DNA of 64,000 bases from Eisenbergiella porci. GTDB lineage: Bacteria > Bacillota > Clostridia > Lachnospirales > Lachnospiraceae. The translations under genes were made by a program, and so were the position numbers. How positions within the stretch are numbered: position 1 is the stretch's first letter; every line of letters begins with the position of its first letter. Shown piece by piece: positions 17,283-26,086 of the stretch. The stretch is from positions 1 through 64,000 of the forward strand of contig NZ_VUMI01000009.1 in NCBI RefSeq assembly GCF_009696275.1. The letters run 5' to 3'. Below the pieces are notes generated by a model, which was given only the letters and a program-made list of their open reading frames with translations, had not been told where the DNA came from and ran no database searches.

Positions 17283-18929
17283 TCACATAGCTCCCATTAT
17301 CCAAAAGAGCAGTGTCAATATACTTCCTGCGGCACAAACAATGTATCTGGTACGATGCTCCGTTTCCGGATCACATGCAAGCCCATAGAAACTTGCGATA
17401 GAAGATATAGGAAGCAAAAATGGAAACAATATTCCTATAAGCCAACATGACAATGCAACTTTTCCAGCGGCGCCCGGTTTAACCTTTGAAATGACTTCAA
17501 TGTTACATAGCGCTCCCAGTTTCGTTTCCGCATCATAACAGCGTACATTTCCTTTTCCCTCGTAACTTGTTGATGCAATAACCTGACATCGATTTCCATA
17601 TTTGGATGGATTGATTGACGCAATTGTTTTGTTGTCCAATTCCCATGTTAAATTTTCGGTCGGTGCATCCGGCGGAGTTATATCACATTCAAGAATAATA
17701 GTTTCTCCATTTTTAAGACGAACCGATTGTTGTACAAAACGAAGACCTTGTAAGACAGGTTTTACTTCAATTACAAGCGAAGCATTAACTTTTTGACCTG
17801 ATACAGTAATTGTTGCTTTTCCATTTTCTAATGCAATAATATTTCCGTTTTCATCAATTTGAAGAACATTAGGATTGGAATTTTTCCAAACAAGCTTATT
17901 TGCATCTTCAGCATTTAGAGGCGTGAGCACAACATCAATGCAATTCCGTTCACTTCGCTTTAAATATTCAAACCGGGGTATCAGTCGGATTTCTTCTATA
18001 TATTGATGTCCTATAACAGTGATAGATTTTGATACAACACATTCTCCTTTGTTATCACAAATACAAATCAATGTAGCGCCTGGATTTTTCGATAACCCCA
18101 TATTTCCCTGACACTCTATAATATCGGTATCTTCTATTTTTAGAGAAAATGCATTTTCCGGAAAACTCCTAAAATCAACAGCAAATGATTCATCTTTGTC
18201 AATCACAGAAGGTATATCATTGATGTAATATGCCGGTCTGTTGTCCTTAATTGCATTAAATTCAACCGTTTGCATATTATTTAATTGGACATATCTCAAT
18301 GCAGTCAAATATTCCATAAGAATTGGACGTTCTGCAAATTCCAACGTGTAATATTTCCAAAATAATTCAATTTTATCAGCTGGTACGCAATAACAAGTAC
18401 GACCAGATCTTTGAACTATTTCGAATGAGTCTGAAAGAAGAAGCGGGATTCTTACAGTCATTGGAATAATTTCATTTTCTTCAAACACACCAATATCAGC
18501 CGATGGTATCTCCGTATAAGTAAATTCTGTTTCAGGCAAGTTTATACACTTACCATTAGAAAAATAGACTTTAGAAGGTTCCCTTTTATCAATAACAATT
18601 TTATTCTGTTCTCCCAAATCAGAAATTTTCTCCATCAGTTTTACTTTTGGAAGCAAAGATTCTATCGGGAAAAAATGAATTTCCTTACAATATTCAGATT
18701 TTTTTGCCACGGATGTTAAAAGTTCGTATTGAAATTCTGTTCCGTATAAATCAATATCATAATCATCAAAAACTTCATTATCTAAGCTTTGAATAATATT
18801 GGGAACCGATTCCAAGAATGGATGATTTAATACAGCCACCGATTCACTGTAGGGACTGGCTTTTTCCCCATTCATAATTAACTCAGCTTTTTGTGAGAAA
18901 TAAGAATATTTTATTTTTATGTGATTCAT
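17283..18929 (-). CDS. Ig-like (BIG2) domain protein with C-terminal membrane anchor
   Basis: A 548-residue protein. The N-terminal 300 residues have no family I recognise and include an internal beta-rich region. Two bacterial Ig-like group 2 domains follow at about residues 315-390 and 395-480; their signatures are LVWKNSNPNVLQIDENGNI and GKATITVSG, then LTWELDNKTIASINPS. Two hydrophobic segments (ALSCWLIGILFPFLLPI and YIVCAAGSILTLLFWIM) end the chain. With no signal peptide, the orientation is uncertain; the Ig-like part could face the cytoplasm. GGGAGAATAATT precedes the ATG, 16 nt after the ATPase gene stop. It probably forms a membrane platform for the ATPase. Confidence 0.75.
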   Translation of the reverse strand: MNHIKIKYSYFSQKAELIMNGEKASPYSESVAVLNHPFLESVPNIIQSLDNEVFDDYDIDLYGTEFQYELLTSVAKKSEYCKEIHFFPIESLLPKVKLMEKISDLGEQNKIVIDKREPSKVYFSNGKCINLPETEFTYTEIPSADIGVFEENEIIPMTVRIPLLLSDSFEIVQRSGRTCYCVPADKIELFWKYYTLEFAERPILMEYLTALRYVQLNNMQTVEFNAIKDNRPAYYINDIPSVIDKDESFAVDFRSFPENAFSLKIEDTDIIECQGNMGLSKNPGATLICICDNKGECVVSKSITVIGHQYIEEIRLIPRFEYLKRSERNCIDVVLTPLNAEDANKLVWKNSNPNVLQIDENGNIIALENGKATITVSGQKVNASLVIEVKPVLQGLRFVQQSVRLKNGETIILECDITPPDAPTENLTWELDNKTIASINPSKYGNRCQVIASTSYEGKGNVRCYDAETKLGALCNIEVISKVKPGAAGKVALSCWLIGILFPFLLPISSIASFYGLACDPETEHRTRYIVCAAGSILTLLFWIMGAM

Positions 18930-18945
18930 AATTATTCTCCCGGTT

Positions 18946-21900
18946 TTACTTTATTTCATTGTATATTTGTCGATATAGGATACTATAACTGATTGCATGA
19001 TTTTCAAATTTCTTTGAATGCAATATATATTGCCTCACGATTTCCTGATAAGTATCCTCAACAGAAATATATTGTGGCAAAGCAGATTCGATATAACCAT
19101 ACCATTCAGCAATTGATTCTTCTGTATAGCTATCAATCAATTTACCGTCCATATCCTCCTGATATCTCAGACATTTCTCTGCACGTCGAAAAGCATCATT
19201 ACATCCAATTAGGCGTAGCATGGTTCTTCCAAAAAGAATACTGTCATATCCTTTTGCCATGATGCGATTAAACTGCTTTAGCATTCGCAACATCTCCTCT
19301 TTCTTTGAGGGAAGAATATCAAAATTTTCTACCTTTCGTATAACTTTGCTTATATCTTGTTCATCACTAATCTCAAATTGTTCAATCAATGCTGAAAGAA
19401 CAATACTTCTGAATTCTTTAAGTTTTTTAAACGTAATCGGTTGTTCATATCCTTCAAAAGGATGAGCCGCCCGCTTAATTTTAGACAAAACCGGTTCAAA
19501 CCAATTGTTCTGCATTACAACAGCGACACCTGTTTCCAATTTTGCCAGTTCTTCAACCTGCTGTTCTGAAAGCGATACGGAATGACCAGCTATCTTACAA
19601 TCTTCTTCTTCAGGCAGTCGCATAATAATTTTTGTATTTGTATTTTTTATTGCTGCAATATCTACAGAGGTTGGAGACTGGTCTGCAATAACAAAGCCTT
19701 CTCCATATGTTCTCATTTCCGCAATACTGTTTACAATCATTTCAACAGATTTTGAAACAACATTGCTACCTGCTGTACTTTGAGTATTTTTAGAATTCTT
19801 TAAAATGTTATGTGCTTCTTCCAAAACCGTTAAGTGCTTCAACACGGAATTACCACTGTCTGCATTTACCATTCGGTGTTCTGTAAGTTTTAGAATCAAA
19901 ATCCCCATAATTAAAGCTTTTGTTTCTGATGATCCTACACGGCTTAAATCAATAATCGTACTTTCGTCAAAAAGTGTTTCATTATCTACTTCGAATTCAT
20001 CGCAGAAAATTTGTCCGTAGATACCATTTGTCATCGAATTAACTCGTGTAACCAAAGCACCTATATAATCGCCTTTTGTATCAGCAGAATATTCTGAGCT
20101 ATTAATTATCTTAGGCAGTTCTTGTAAAACATCTATAAATGTTGGGAATACTGGTTCTCCTTCTGAAATAAATACAGAATTCAACAAATCCCATCCTTTG
20201 CTGATATAAGCTTCTTCAATAGCCTCTTTCAAAATAGCTGGCATGGCTGCATACATTTCCCAACAGCCATTAAAAATTTCCACTAAACGGTCTAAATGTT
20301 CCAATATATGGATACCATCACAAAACGCAAATGGATTTAATTTTAACATCTGATCTATCTGAGGATTCGTACTGAATAAGTTTATATTTAGAACATTGCG
20401 AAATTCGTTTCGATATTCTCCTTTTGCAGGTTCTATGACTAAAAACGGAATCTGATACGGCACTTTTGTTACTTCTTCAATAAGTTTATATACGGTATTA
20501 GATTTGCCGCTTCCTGTTGACCCCGTTACAAAGCAATGTGATGTTAAACTGTCAATATTTAATATTACTGGTGCATTTTCTTTTTGACCCATGTGAAATA
20601 TATTACCGATTTGAATTGTCCTCTGATTCTGTGAACTATTTGCAAGTACATTTCTTCCAAACTCAGCCATTTCAGCAACCATTATTCCATTAACAGATTT
20701 TCTGGGAAGATTTAATAATAAAGCTAATTCTTTCCCATTTATATAACTCGTTGGAGAGAGTTGCTGAACAGAGTTTTTTCCATACGGTATCTCAAAAGAA
20801 GGAACTAAAAAAATTGGATGTTCACAATAAATTAAGCTTTCCTCAATCTCTTTTGTTTTTTCATCCACACTATCGAACAAAGTAAAATTCGGTTTTTCTA
20901 TTCCGGTTTCTTCCCCCAGCAATATAGAACGATATGTATTTGCAGCAATAGCGGCAGTCTTTTTTTCCTTCGAAATGAAATAAGATGCTACTTCCCACAC
21001 TCCATAAGAACTTCCCGTCTTCATCCGTTTGATATGTCGGTCTATTTTCTCAAGCAAATTTTCAATACTTTTATCTCGAAACTCAACCGTCAGATTATCC
21101 GTCGTACCGGTTGTCTGAGATGTAGATTTTTGTCGTCCAAAAACATCTGTGCTGGTTTTTGTATCAGTGTTTGTACTAACTTCATTAGAACCAGTTGACC
21201 AACCTTCCTGAGTTCCCCCCATGACTCCAAAATTAAGAAGCATATGCATTCCTATATTAAAACCCGAGTTTTTTCCATGAGTATGACCATCCGACCTTCC
21301 GGTTGCTTTTGAAAGACCTTTTGAAATTGAATTTGATATACTTTCTGTTATTCCCTCTGTAAGGGTATTACCTTCATTATGTCCATGCGAACTGGTTTTC
21401 TTTGAAAATGGGAACAATGCAGAATATAGTTCCTCAAACCCATTCATACGTGTTTCAATTTCACGATCTCCAATTGGCGAAGCTAAAATCTCACAAATAT
21501 ACTCGCTTCCCCTCATTGTATCAACAAACTTTTCCAGTCCTTGAACATATTCACCATGTTTATTAGTTCGTTCAGAGGGAAGAATATTTATATAAGCCAC
21601 ATTTGGTAATGAAGATGTTATAAGAGTATCTGTATCTTCTTCCCAAAAAATCGAAGAAATTTCATTAGATCGAACGTTTTTGACACTGCTTCCCGGAAAA
21701 TTCCCCAAAAAAGAATCATGAAATACATCACCGGCCGTAGCAGCGTTGCTGATTTGAGATGCTCTTATTCCCAGATATAAATCTACTCTATCAATACCGC
21801 CTTTAAGAATAAGAACAACATTTTTACAAAACGGCATAACAGAATGAAAAATACTGACCAATTTTTCGTTTATATCCTCATCTTTATCGTATATAATTTT

Positions 21901-22050
21901 ATCTACATGAAATAATCTTGTTAGATTATGTTTTTTTATACGTTCATCCAATGGCTGAACACAATAATCCTGCAAAGATTTTAAATAGCTTTTATCAATG
22001 AATTGATTTGTAGCCTCGATTTGCAACAACATTTGAGAATCAGTAATCAT
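18946..22050 (-). CDS. Large HerA/VirB4-like P-loop ATPase (DUF87-type)
   Basis: A protein of about 1034 residues. The N-terminal 215 residues are unknown. Residues about 220-325 form a Ser/Thr/Gly/His-rich segment (e.g. SNSISKGLSKATGRSDGHTH), then a helical stretch (SIENLLEKIDRHIKRMKTG). The ATPase core has Walker A in FVTGSTGSGKSNTVYKL near residue 512, Walker B in LTVLEEAHNIL near 743, and a sensor-like block (EMRTYGEGFVIADQSP; NTNTKIIMRLPEEED). This is the HerA/FtsK superfamily arrangement with a single motor domain, as in DNA-pumping helicases and conjugative or secretion ATPases. ATG 22050 has AGGTGAT at the right spacing; a GTG nine nt upstream is less likely. It heads a five- to six-gene minus-strand operon. 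The substrate (DNA or protein) is unknown. Confidence 0.85.
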   Translation of the reverse strand: MITDSQMLLQIEATNQFIDKSYLKSLQDYCVQPLDERIKKHNLTRLFHVDKIIYDKDEDINEKLVSIFHSVMPFCKNVVLILKGGIDRVDLYLGIRASQISNAATAGDVFHDSFLGNFPGSSVKNVRSNEISSIFWEEDTDTLITSSLPNVAYINILPSERTNKHGEYVQGLEKFVDTMRGSEYICEILASPIGDREIETRMNGFEELYSALFPFSKKTSSHGHNEGNTLTEGITESISNSISKGLSKATGRSDGHTHGKNSGFNIGMHMLLNFGVMGGTQEGWSTGSNEVSTNTDTKTSTDVFGRQKSTSQTTGTTDNLTVEFRDKSIENLLEKIDRHIKRMKTGSSYGVWEVASYFISKEKKTAAIAANTYRSILLGEETGIEKPNFTLFDSVDEKTKEIEESLIYCEHPIFLVPSFEIPYGKNSVQQLSPTSYINGKELALLLNLPRKSVNGIMVAEMAEFGRNVLANSSQNQRTIQIGNIFHMGQKENAPVILNIDSLTSHCFVTGSTGSGKSNTVYKLIEEVTKVPYQIPFLVIEPAKGEYRNEFRNVLNINLFSTNPQIDQMLKLNPFAFCDGIHILEHLDRLVEIFNGCWEMYAAMPAILKEAIEEAYISKGWDLLNSVFISEGEPVFPTFIDVLQELPKIINSSEYSADTKGDYIGALVTRVNSMTNGIYGQIFCDEFEVDNETLFDESTIIDLSRVGSSETKALIMGILILKLTEHRMVNADSGNSVLKHLTVLEEAHNILKNSKNTQSTAGSNVVSKSVEMIVNSIAEMRTYGEGFVIADQSPTSVDIAAIKNTNTKIIMRLPEEEDCKIAGHSVSLSEQQVEELAKLETGVAVVMQNNWFEPVLSKIKRAAHPFEGYEQPITFKKLKEFRSIVLSALIEQFEISDEQDISKVIRKVENFDILPSKKEEMLRMLKQFNRIMAKGYDSILFGRTMLRLIGCNDAFRRAEKCLRYQEDMDGKLIDSYTEESIAEWYGYIESALPQYISVEDTYQEIVRQYILHSKKFENHAISYSILYRQIYNEIK

Positions 22051-22071
22051 TTTTATCACCTACCTGAAGGT

Positions 22072-22133
22072 TTAAATAAAAAACACGGTAAAAGGCTTTT
22101 CCTCCGCATTTGAGAAGTAAAGCTTTTACCGTG
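22072..22133 (-). terminator. Terminator between the TM2 gene and the ATPase gene
   Basis: CACGGTAAAAG (22084-22094) pairs with CTTTTACCGTG (22123-22133). On the minus strand the stem is followed by TTTTTTATTT. The TM2 gene is therefore probably its own unit, or reads through only in part. Confidence 0.75.
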
Positions 22134-22194
22134 CGTATTTTACAACAACACACTTGCTGATTTGTAATGTATTCGCTACAGTTCCCCAGCAAAA

Positions 22195-22503
22195 TTATCT
22201 CAGCTTTCTTCCCTGAGAATCAACTAAGCTATTGCAAAGAATACGGATAAAATCAATCAGTTCCCAAATCCACACAATAGCAAGGGGAACAAAACCAAAA
22301 ATGAGTGCTGTAGTTGCCCAGCCGATAATAGACAGTACTAACATAACCGCACCTGTACCTGCCTGTCCAAGGTAAAATCTGTGGATTCCAAACTGGCCTA
22401 AGAAAAAGCACAAAACCGCTGCCGCAACTTTGCTTTTGTCCGAAACGGTAGACTGTGTCACAACTTCTCCAGGAACTCCACTGTTGTTAAATTCATCGCT
22501 CAT
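22195..22503 (-). CDS. TM2 domain-containing membrane protein
   Basis: A small membrane protein of 102 residues. After a polar N-terminus comes the TM2 signature: [18 protein letters not shown], the first helix with the G-x-x-G-x-H-x-F-Y-x-G pattern, and then two hydrophobic segments ([19 protein letters not shown] and [16 protein letters not shown]). The TM2 fold is widespread and usually of unknown role; in bacteria it often sits beside membrane or defence genes. Start ATG 22503 has GGAGGAAA upstream. It is oriented with the ATPase operon but separated by a strong terminator. Confidence 0.85.
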   Translation of the reverse strand: MSDEFNNSGVPGEVVTQSTVSDKSKVAAAVLCFFLGQFGIHRFYLGQAGTGAVMLVLSIIGWATTALIFGFVPLAIVWIWELIDFIRILCNSLVDSQGRKLR

Positions 22504-22556
22504 ACTAAATTTCCTCCATTGTTATATGATAATGGAGAATAGCCGTCTTCGAGCCT

Positions 22557-22581
22557 TTCGTAGAGTAGTTTACTCTACGAA
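22557..22581. other. Perfect 11-bp hairpin upstream of the TM2 gene
   Basis: TTCGTAGAGTA (22557-22567) pairs with TACTCTACGAA (22571-22581) around GTT. It could be an operator for a dimeric regulator or a leader hairpin of the TM2 transcript. Confidence 0.4.
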
Positions 22582-22602
22582 TAAAAATATATATTTAATA
22601 TT

Positions 22603-22632
22603 AAAAGTCGGAAAAGTTTTCCGGCTTTTTCT
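22603..22632 (+). terminator. Hairpin terminator, T-runs on both sides
   Basis: AAGTCGGAAAA pairs with TTTTCCGGCTT (22605-22627), followed on the plus strand by TTTCTTTTT. The minus strand also has a short T tract. It separates the island from the intron remnant. Confidence 0.6.
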
Positions 22633-22757
22633 TTTTATCCACATAATTCTATCGCATTATTTCTTCTTATCCATTCAATATTATCATTTCAACCAAAATC
22701 ACAGAAATAATAAAACGAGTCAAGATGTATTATTAGATATAATATGATAAAAGGATG

Positions 22758-24152
22758 GTGTGCGCCAGTTCGGTGCCGAATATATAACTGGTGGGAATCC
22801 AGTCTGGTAAGACCTAGCAAGTCGCCAGTACCGAGTCCTTGGAGCGTCAAAGGCTAACGATGATGTTTAAGCGTAGGACAGGGAACAGGAACGCCGTAAT
22901 GCGAAAGCGTGAAGTGATTGAGCTTCGTTAGAATTATCGATTGTGTGGGGTGGTCTGCTACCTCTTCGGGTCACCAACAAGGAATAATCGTTAAAGCGAG
23001 ATTATGAAAACACACCGGAGTCCGAGAGCACGGCATACCTGATATAGTTATATCCGGCATACCTGGGAGGCCTGGACAGTTCTGGACAGGAGCCAGTAGG
23101 GAGTATCGGCCAATGCAATGATGAAAACGAACGAAGACTGTCGAGGAGTCGGATTCATCCATAGTACCGGTGAAGGAAGTAATGACTCTGGAGGGAAGGG
23201 ATGGACAATAAGTTGCTTTTGCAATCGAAACATAGAAAGCACAGGAGGCAGAGATTCTATGGAAAAAGAGAAAGCAGAAATAGCCAGTCCCGCAGAGAAA
23301 TATGGCAGATTTCAGTCGTTGATGAAATATGTCAACAGGAACACTCTTAAAGAATCCTACAGCAGACAGCCGAAAGGTAAAGCAGTAGGAGTGGACGAAG
23401 TCACAAAAGAAGAATACGGAGTAAAATTGGAGAAAACATCGAAAATCTGATAATAAGGATGAAGAAGTTTTCCTACAGACCGTATCCGGTGCGCAGAGCC
23501 TATATCCCGAAAGGGAACGGGATAATGCGGGGATTGGGAATCCCGTCATTCGAGGACAAAGTGGTTCAGGGTGTCTTCAAGGAAATCCTTGAGGCGATAT
23601 ATTAGCCAAAGTTCAAGGAGTTTTCTTTTGGATTCCGCCCAAATAAGGGTTGTCACGACGCAATTCAGAGAGTAAATAAACACATCATGGCAGACAAGGT
23701 AAATTACATTGTGGACGCTGATATTAAAGGCTTCTTTGATAACATAGACCATGAGTGGATGATTAAATTTCTGGAGCATGACATAGCCGATAAGAATTTT
23801 ATACGATACATCAAAAGATTTCTGACAGGCGGAGTCATGGAAGACGGAAAGCGGCTGGAAACAGAATCAGGAACAGTGCAGGGCGGACTGATTTCGCCAG
23901 TGCTGGCAAATGTATACCTGCACTATACTTTAGATACGAGGTTTGATTATGTAGACAGGGCACTATCGCTACTACGGAATCTATGGGAACTATATAGGAC
24001 TCATAAAATATTTTGTGTATGTAAGGCAGGAACTGTGGAAGAGTAAGCGCCGCAGAGACCAGTCCTACTGGCTGACATGGAGAAAGTATCAGGAGATACT
24101 AAAGATACATCCACTGGAAGCTCCGAAGATATATGTAACAAGTCTAAGGTGA
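22758..24152 (+). mobile_element. Degenerate group II intron
   Basis: The 5' end near GTGTGCGCC at 22758 and the conserved-looking ribozyme region that follows (TCCAGTCTGGTAAGACC, GCAAGTCGCCAGTACCGAGT, AGGAACGCCGTAATGCGAAA) have the look of a bacterial group II intron domain I. A reverse-transcriptase gene follows and is destroyed by three lesions. No domain V hairpin (AGC...GT-type catalytic triad stem) is visible after the RT end at 24152, so the 3' end is truncated. The element is inactive. It sits between the TM2 gene and dedA, at the right edge of the AT-rich island. Confidence 0.75.
23259..24152 (+). pseudogene. ltrA: Group II intron reverse transcriptase/maturase, inactivated
   Basis: The coding sequence can be followed through three frames. 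From ATG 23259 it reads EKYGRFQSLMKYVNRNTLKE. A one-base deletion at about 23433 shifts the frame. It then continues as KKFSYRPYPVRRAYIPKG, hits an in-frame TAG at 23603-23605 (normally Glu in YEPKFKEFSFGFRP), and reads on through the RT block VDADIKGFFDNIDHEW and GTVQGGLISPVLANVYLHY. Near 23950 sequence jumps to the C-terminal GHYRYYGIYGNY and SKRRRDQSYWLTWRKYQE. The Y-x-D-D catalytic block and thumb are deleted between these. It would have promoted splicing and retrohoming. Confidence 0.8.
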
Positions 24153-24263
24153 CGGAATAAGTCTCTGCGAAACAAGGCGTTGGTCTGAATCCTTACGATT
24201 TTGTGCTGAATAAAGGAAAAAGGGCATAAACTGAATAATAAGTGAGGAAGACAGAGACAACAT

Positions 24264-24887
24264 ATGCAGGAAATAGTGATTGAAATTATGAATCGGTTCG
24301 GTTATCTGGGCATTGGGCTTCTGATTGTGGTAGAGACCATTTTTCCGCCCATTCCGTCGGAGGTTATCCTGACCTTCGGCGGATTTCTGACGACCTGTTC
24401 GAAGATGACCGTCACGGGGGTCATTTTTGTATCCACGGCAGCCTCCGTTGCCAGTGCCTTTTTACTTTATGGAGCGGGTTCCCTGCTGAGTCCGCAGCGT
24501 CTGGGCAGACTGCTGGACAGTAAAATCTGCAAGAGGCTGGGCTTTAAGAAGGAAGAGATTTCCGATACCCTGAAGTGGTTTGACGGCCAGGGCAGAAAAG
24601 CGGTTTTCTTCGGCCGTTGTGTGCCGATTGTCCGCAGCCTTATATCTATACCGGCCGGTATGGCAAGGATGAACCTGGCGGTATTCACGATCTTTACCGT
24701 GGCGGGGAGCCTCATCTGGGATACAGTGCTCGTTGTGCTGGGTGCGGTGGCGGGGGAATCCTGGGGAATTATCACCGAGTATCTGGATTCCTATTCCGCT
24801 TTTGTATGGATTGTTATGGGGACGGCGGCGGTTACTTTTGCGCTGCGGATATGGAAGAAAAAAAAGAAGAAGGAATGTGCGGCATAA
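24264..24887 (+). CDS. DedA family membrane protein
   Basis: A 207-residue membrane protein of the DedA/VTT (SNARE-associated) family, which includes lipid flippases or scramblases for undecaprenyl phosphate and phospholipids. It opens with RFGYLGIGLLIVVETIFPPIPSE, the re-entrant loop carrying the conserved Glu and Pro residues. The second family motif is FFGRCVPIVRSLISIPAG with its conserved Arg residues. A final helix and a Lys-rich tail (KKKKKKE) follow. The ribosome site is weak (GAGGAAG about 17 nt upstream). It is the first plus-strand gene after the intron remnant. Confidence 0.85.
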   Translation: MQEIVIEIMNRFGYLGIGLLIVVETIFPPIPSEVILTFGGFLTTCSKMTVTGVIFVSTAASVASAFLLYGAGSLLSPQRLGRLLDSKICKRLGFKKEEISDTLKWFDGQGRKAVFFGRCVPIVRSLISIPAGMARMNLAVFTIFTVAGSLIWDTVLVVLGAVAGESWGIITEYLDSYSAFVWIVMGTAAVTFALRIWKKKKKKECAA

Positions 24888-24921
24888 AGAAAAGGAGGGG
24901 CGTGCGGCCCCTCCGGCTGTG

Positions 24922-25818
24922 TTATTCCTGCGCTTTATATACCCGTACCTTTTCTTCCGCTTCCTCCCTGGTAAGAGAGAAATGCTTCTGGAGCTTTTCA
25001 CAGATCCGCTCGTCGCAGACATCTTCCTCAAGATTTTCCAGGACCATAGCGCGGATGCCTTTTTCAACGCCGTCATTAAATATCATTCTTCCCAGTGTTG
25101 TCATTGTAATCACCTCTTTCACGTTATCCAATTCATCCTTGTTCAGGAACTTATCTGCAAACGTATACAATACCGCCTGCATTTTTTCCATTTCCAGCGG
25201 AGTTATACAGTCCCTTTCCGTATACAGGATTTTCAGGCTTCGGATAATCCGCTCTTTGATTTTTATTCTGCCCCGTATTATCCTGATTCGGTACACGTTA
25301 ATGCCGGTGTGTAACTGATACCGGGGATTCCTTACATTGGCGGAGCAGATACAATAGGTAACCACATCCACATTATGCGCCCGGCTGGTGGCGGCCTCGT
25401 ATTCCCGGAAGCGTTTCAGGTCTTCGCCGGTGATATGATCGCTTTCAAATTCGAAATGTATCCAGCTTTTTTCATTCATCGCATAGTTGAAATCCTGATA
25501 AAAGTGCCTTGCTTCCAATTTTACGGTTTCGGTCGGCGCAATATATTCCGCTGTCCCTTCAATTCCCAGCAGCGGCATCAGCTCTGCACCAAAGTATTGG
25601 GCAGCTGTTTTCAGGGCCAGATCCTCGGAATGCCAGACTGGCTTTTCCCTCGTGCCCTGTTCCTTATTTTGCTGCGGACCGCGTTCTTTTGCAACCTTTG
25701 GGTATGGAAGCCTCTCATTTGAAGCCTTCCATACGGCAGCGTTTGCTTCTGCTTTTTTCCTGCGTCCTTCACACAGCCTCCGTTCCGTAATCCATATACC
25801 CATATAAAAGGACCGCAA
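24922..25818 (-). CDS. Rpn/PD-(D/E)XK nuclease-like protein
   Basis: The conserved part runs from about residue 80: GAELMPLLGIEG, ETVKLEARHFYQDFNYAM, SWIHFEFESDHITGEDLKRF and YEAATSRAHNVDVVTYCICS. This pattern (hydrophobic strand, F-E-F-x-S, then strand) is the PD-(D/E)XK-like core of Rpn/transposase_31-related proteins of Firmicutes. The C-terminal part is helical with many acidic residues. The first 60-70 residues are atypical and the true start is uncertain; no good ribosome site marks the start at 25818. It lies tail-to-tail with dedA. The function is unknown; Rpn proteins in E. coli promote recombination and can act as anti-phage nucleases. Confidence 0.6.
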   Translation of the reverse strand: MRSFYMGIWITERRLCEGRRKKAEANAAVWKASNERLPYPKVAKERGPQQNKEQGTREKPVWHSEDLALKTAAQYFGAELMPLLGIEGTAEYIAPTETVKLEARHFYQDFNYAMNEKSWIHFEFESDHITGEDLKRFREYEAATSRAHNVDVVTYCICSANVRNPRYQLHTGINVYRIRIIRGRIKIKERIIRSLKILYTERDCITPLEMEKMQAVLYTFADKFLNKDELDNVKEVITMTTLGRMIFNDGVEKGIRAMVLENLEEDVCDERICEKLQKHFSLTREEAEEKVRVYKAQE

Positions 25819-26086
25819 TATTTAGTCATCAGCAAGCTATATTTCGCAAGCCCCTTCGGGAAGGAAGCTGGTATAATCAAATCAACAGTAAAGTGTCTCC
25901 TTTTTCCTGCAGGGGAATGGTACCAAAACAGACGGAAGCATGGATGATACATGCGGAATCGGCGGCGGGAAAAGGCGCATTTGAAATCTGAAAAGTGTGA
26001 ACAGCGGAGTCAAAAATAGGGCCGGGAGGAAAAGCCTCTTCCCGCTTAGAAGCCATATTTTATGCCGCAAAATAAGGAGGAAATGA

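Noticed and set aside
24617-25318. Plus-strand frames of 233 and 193 residues
   Set aside because: They overlap the 3' end of dedA and run antisense to the Rpn-like gene.
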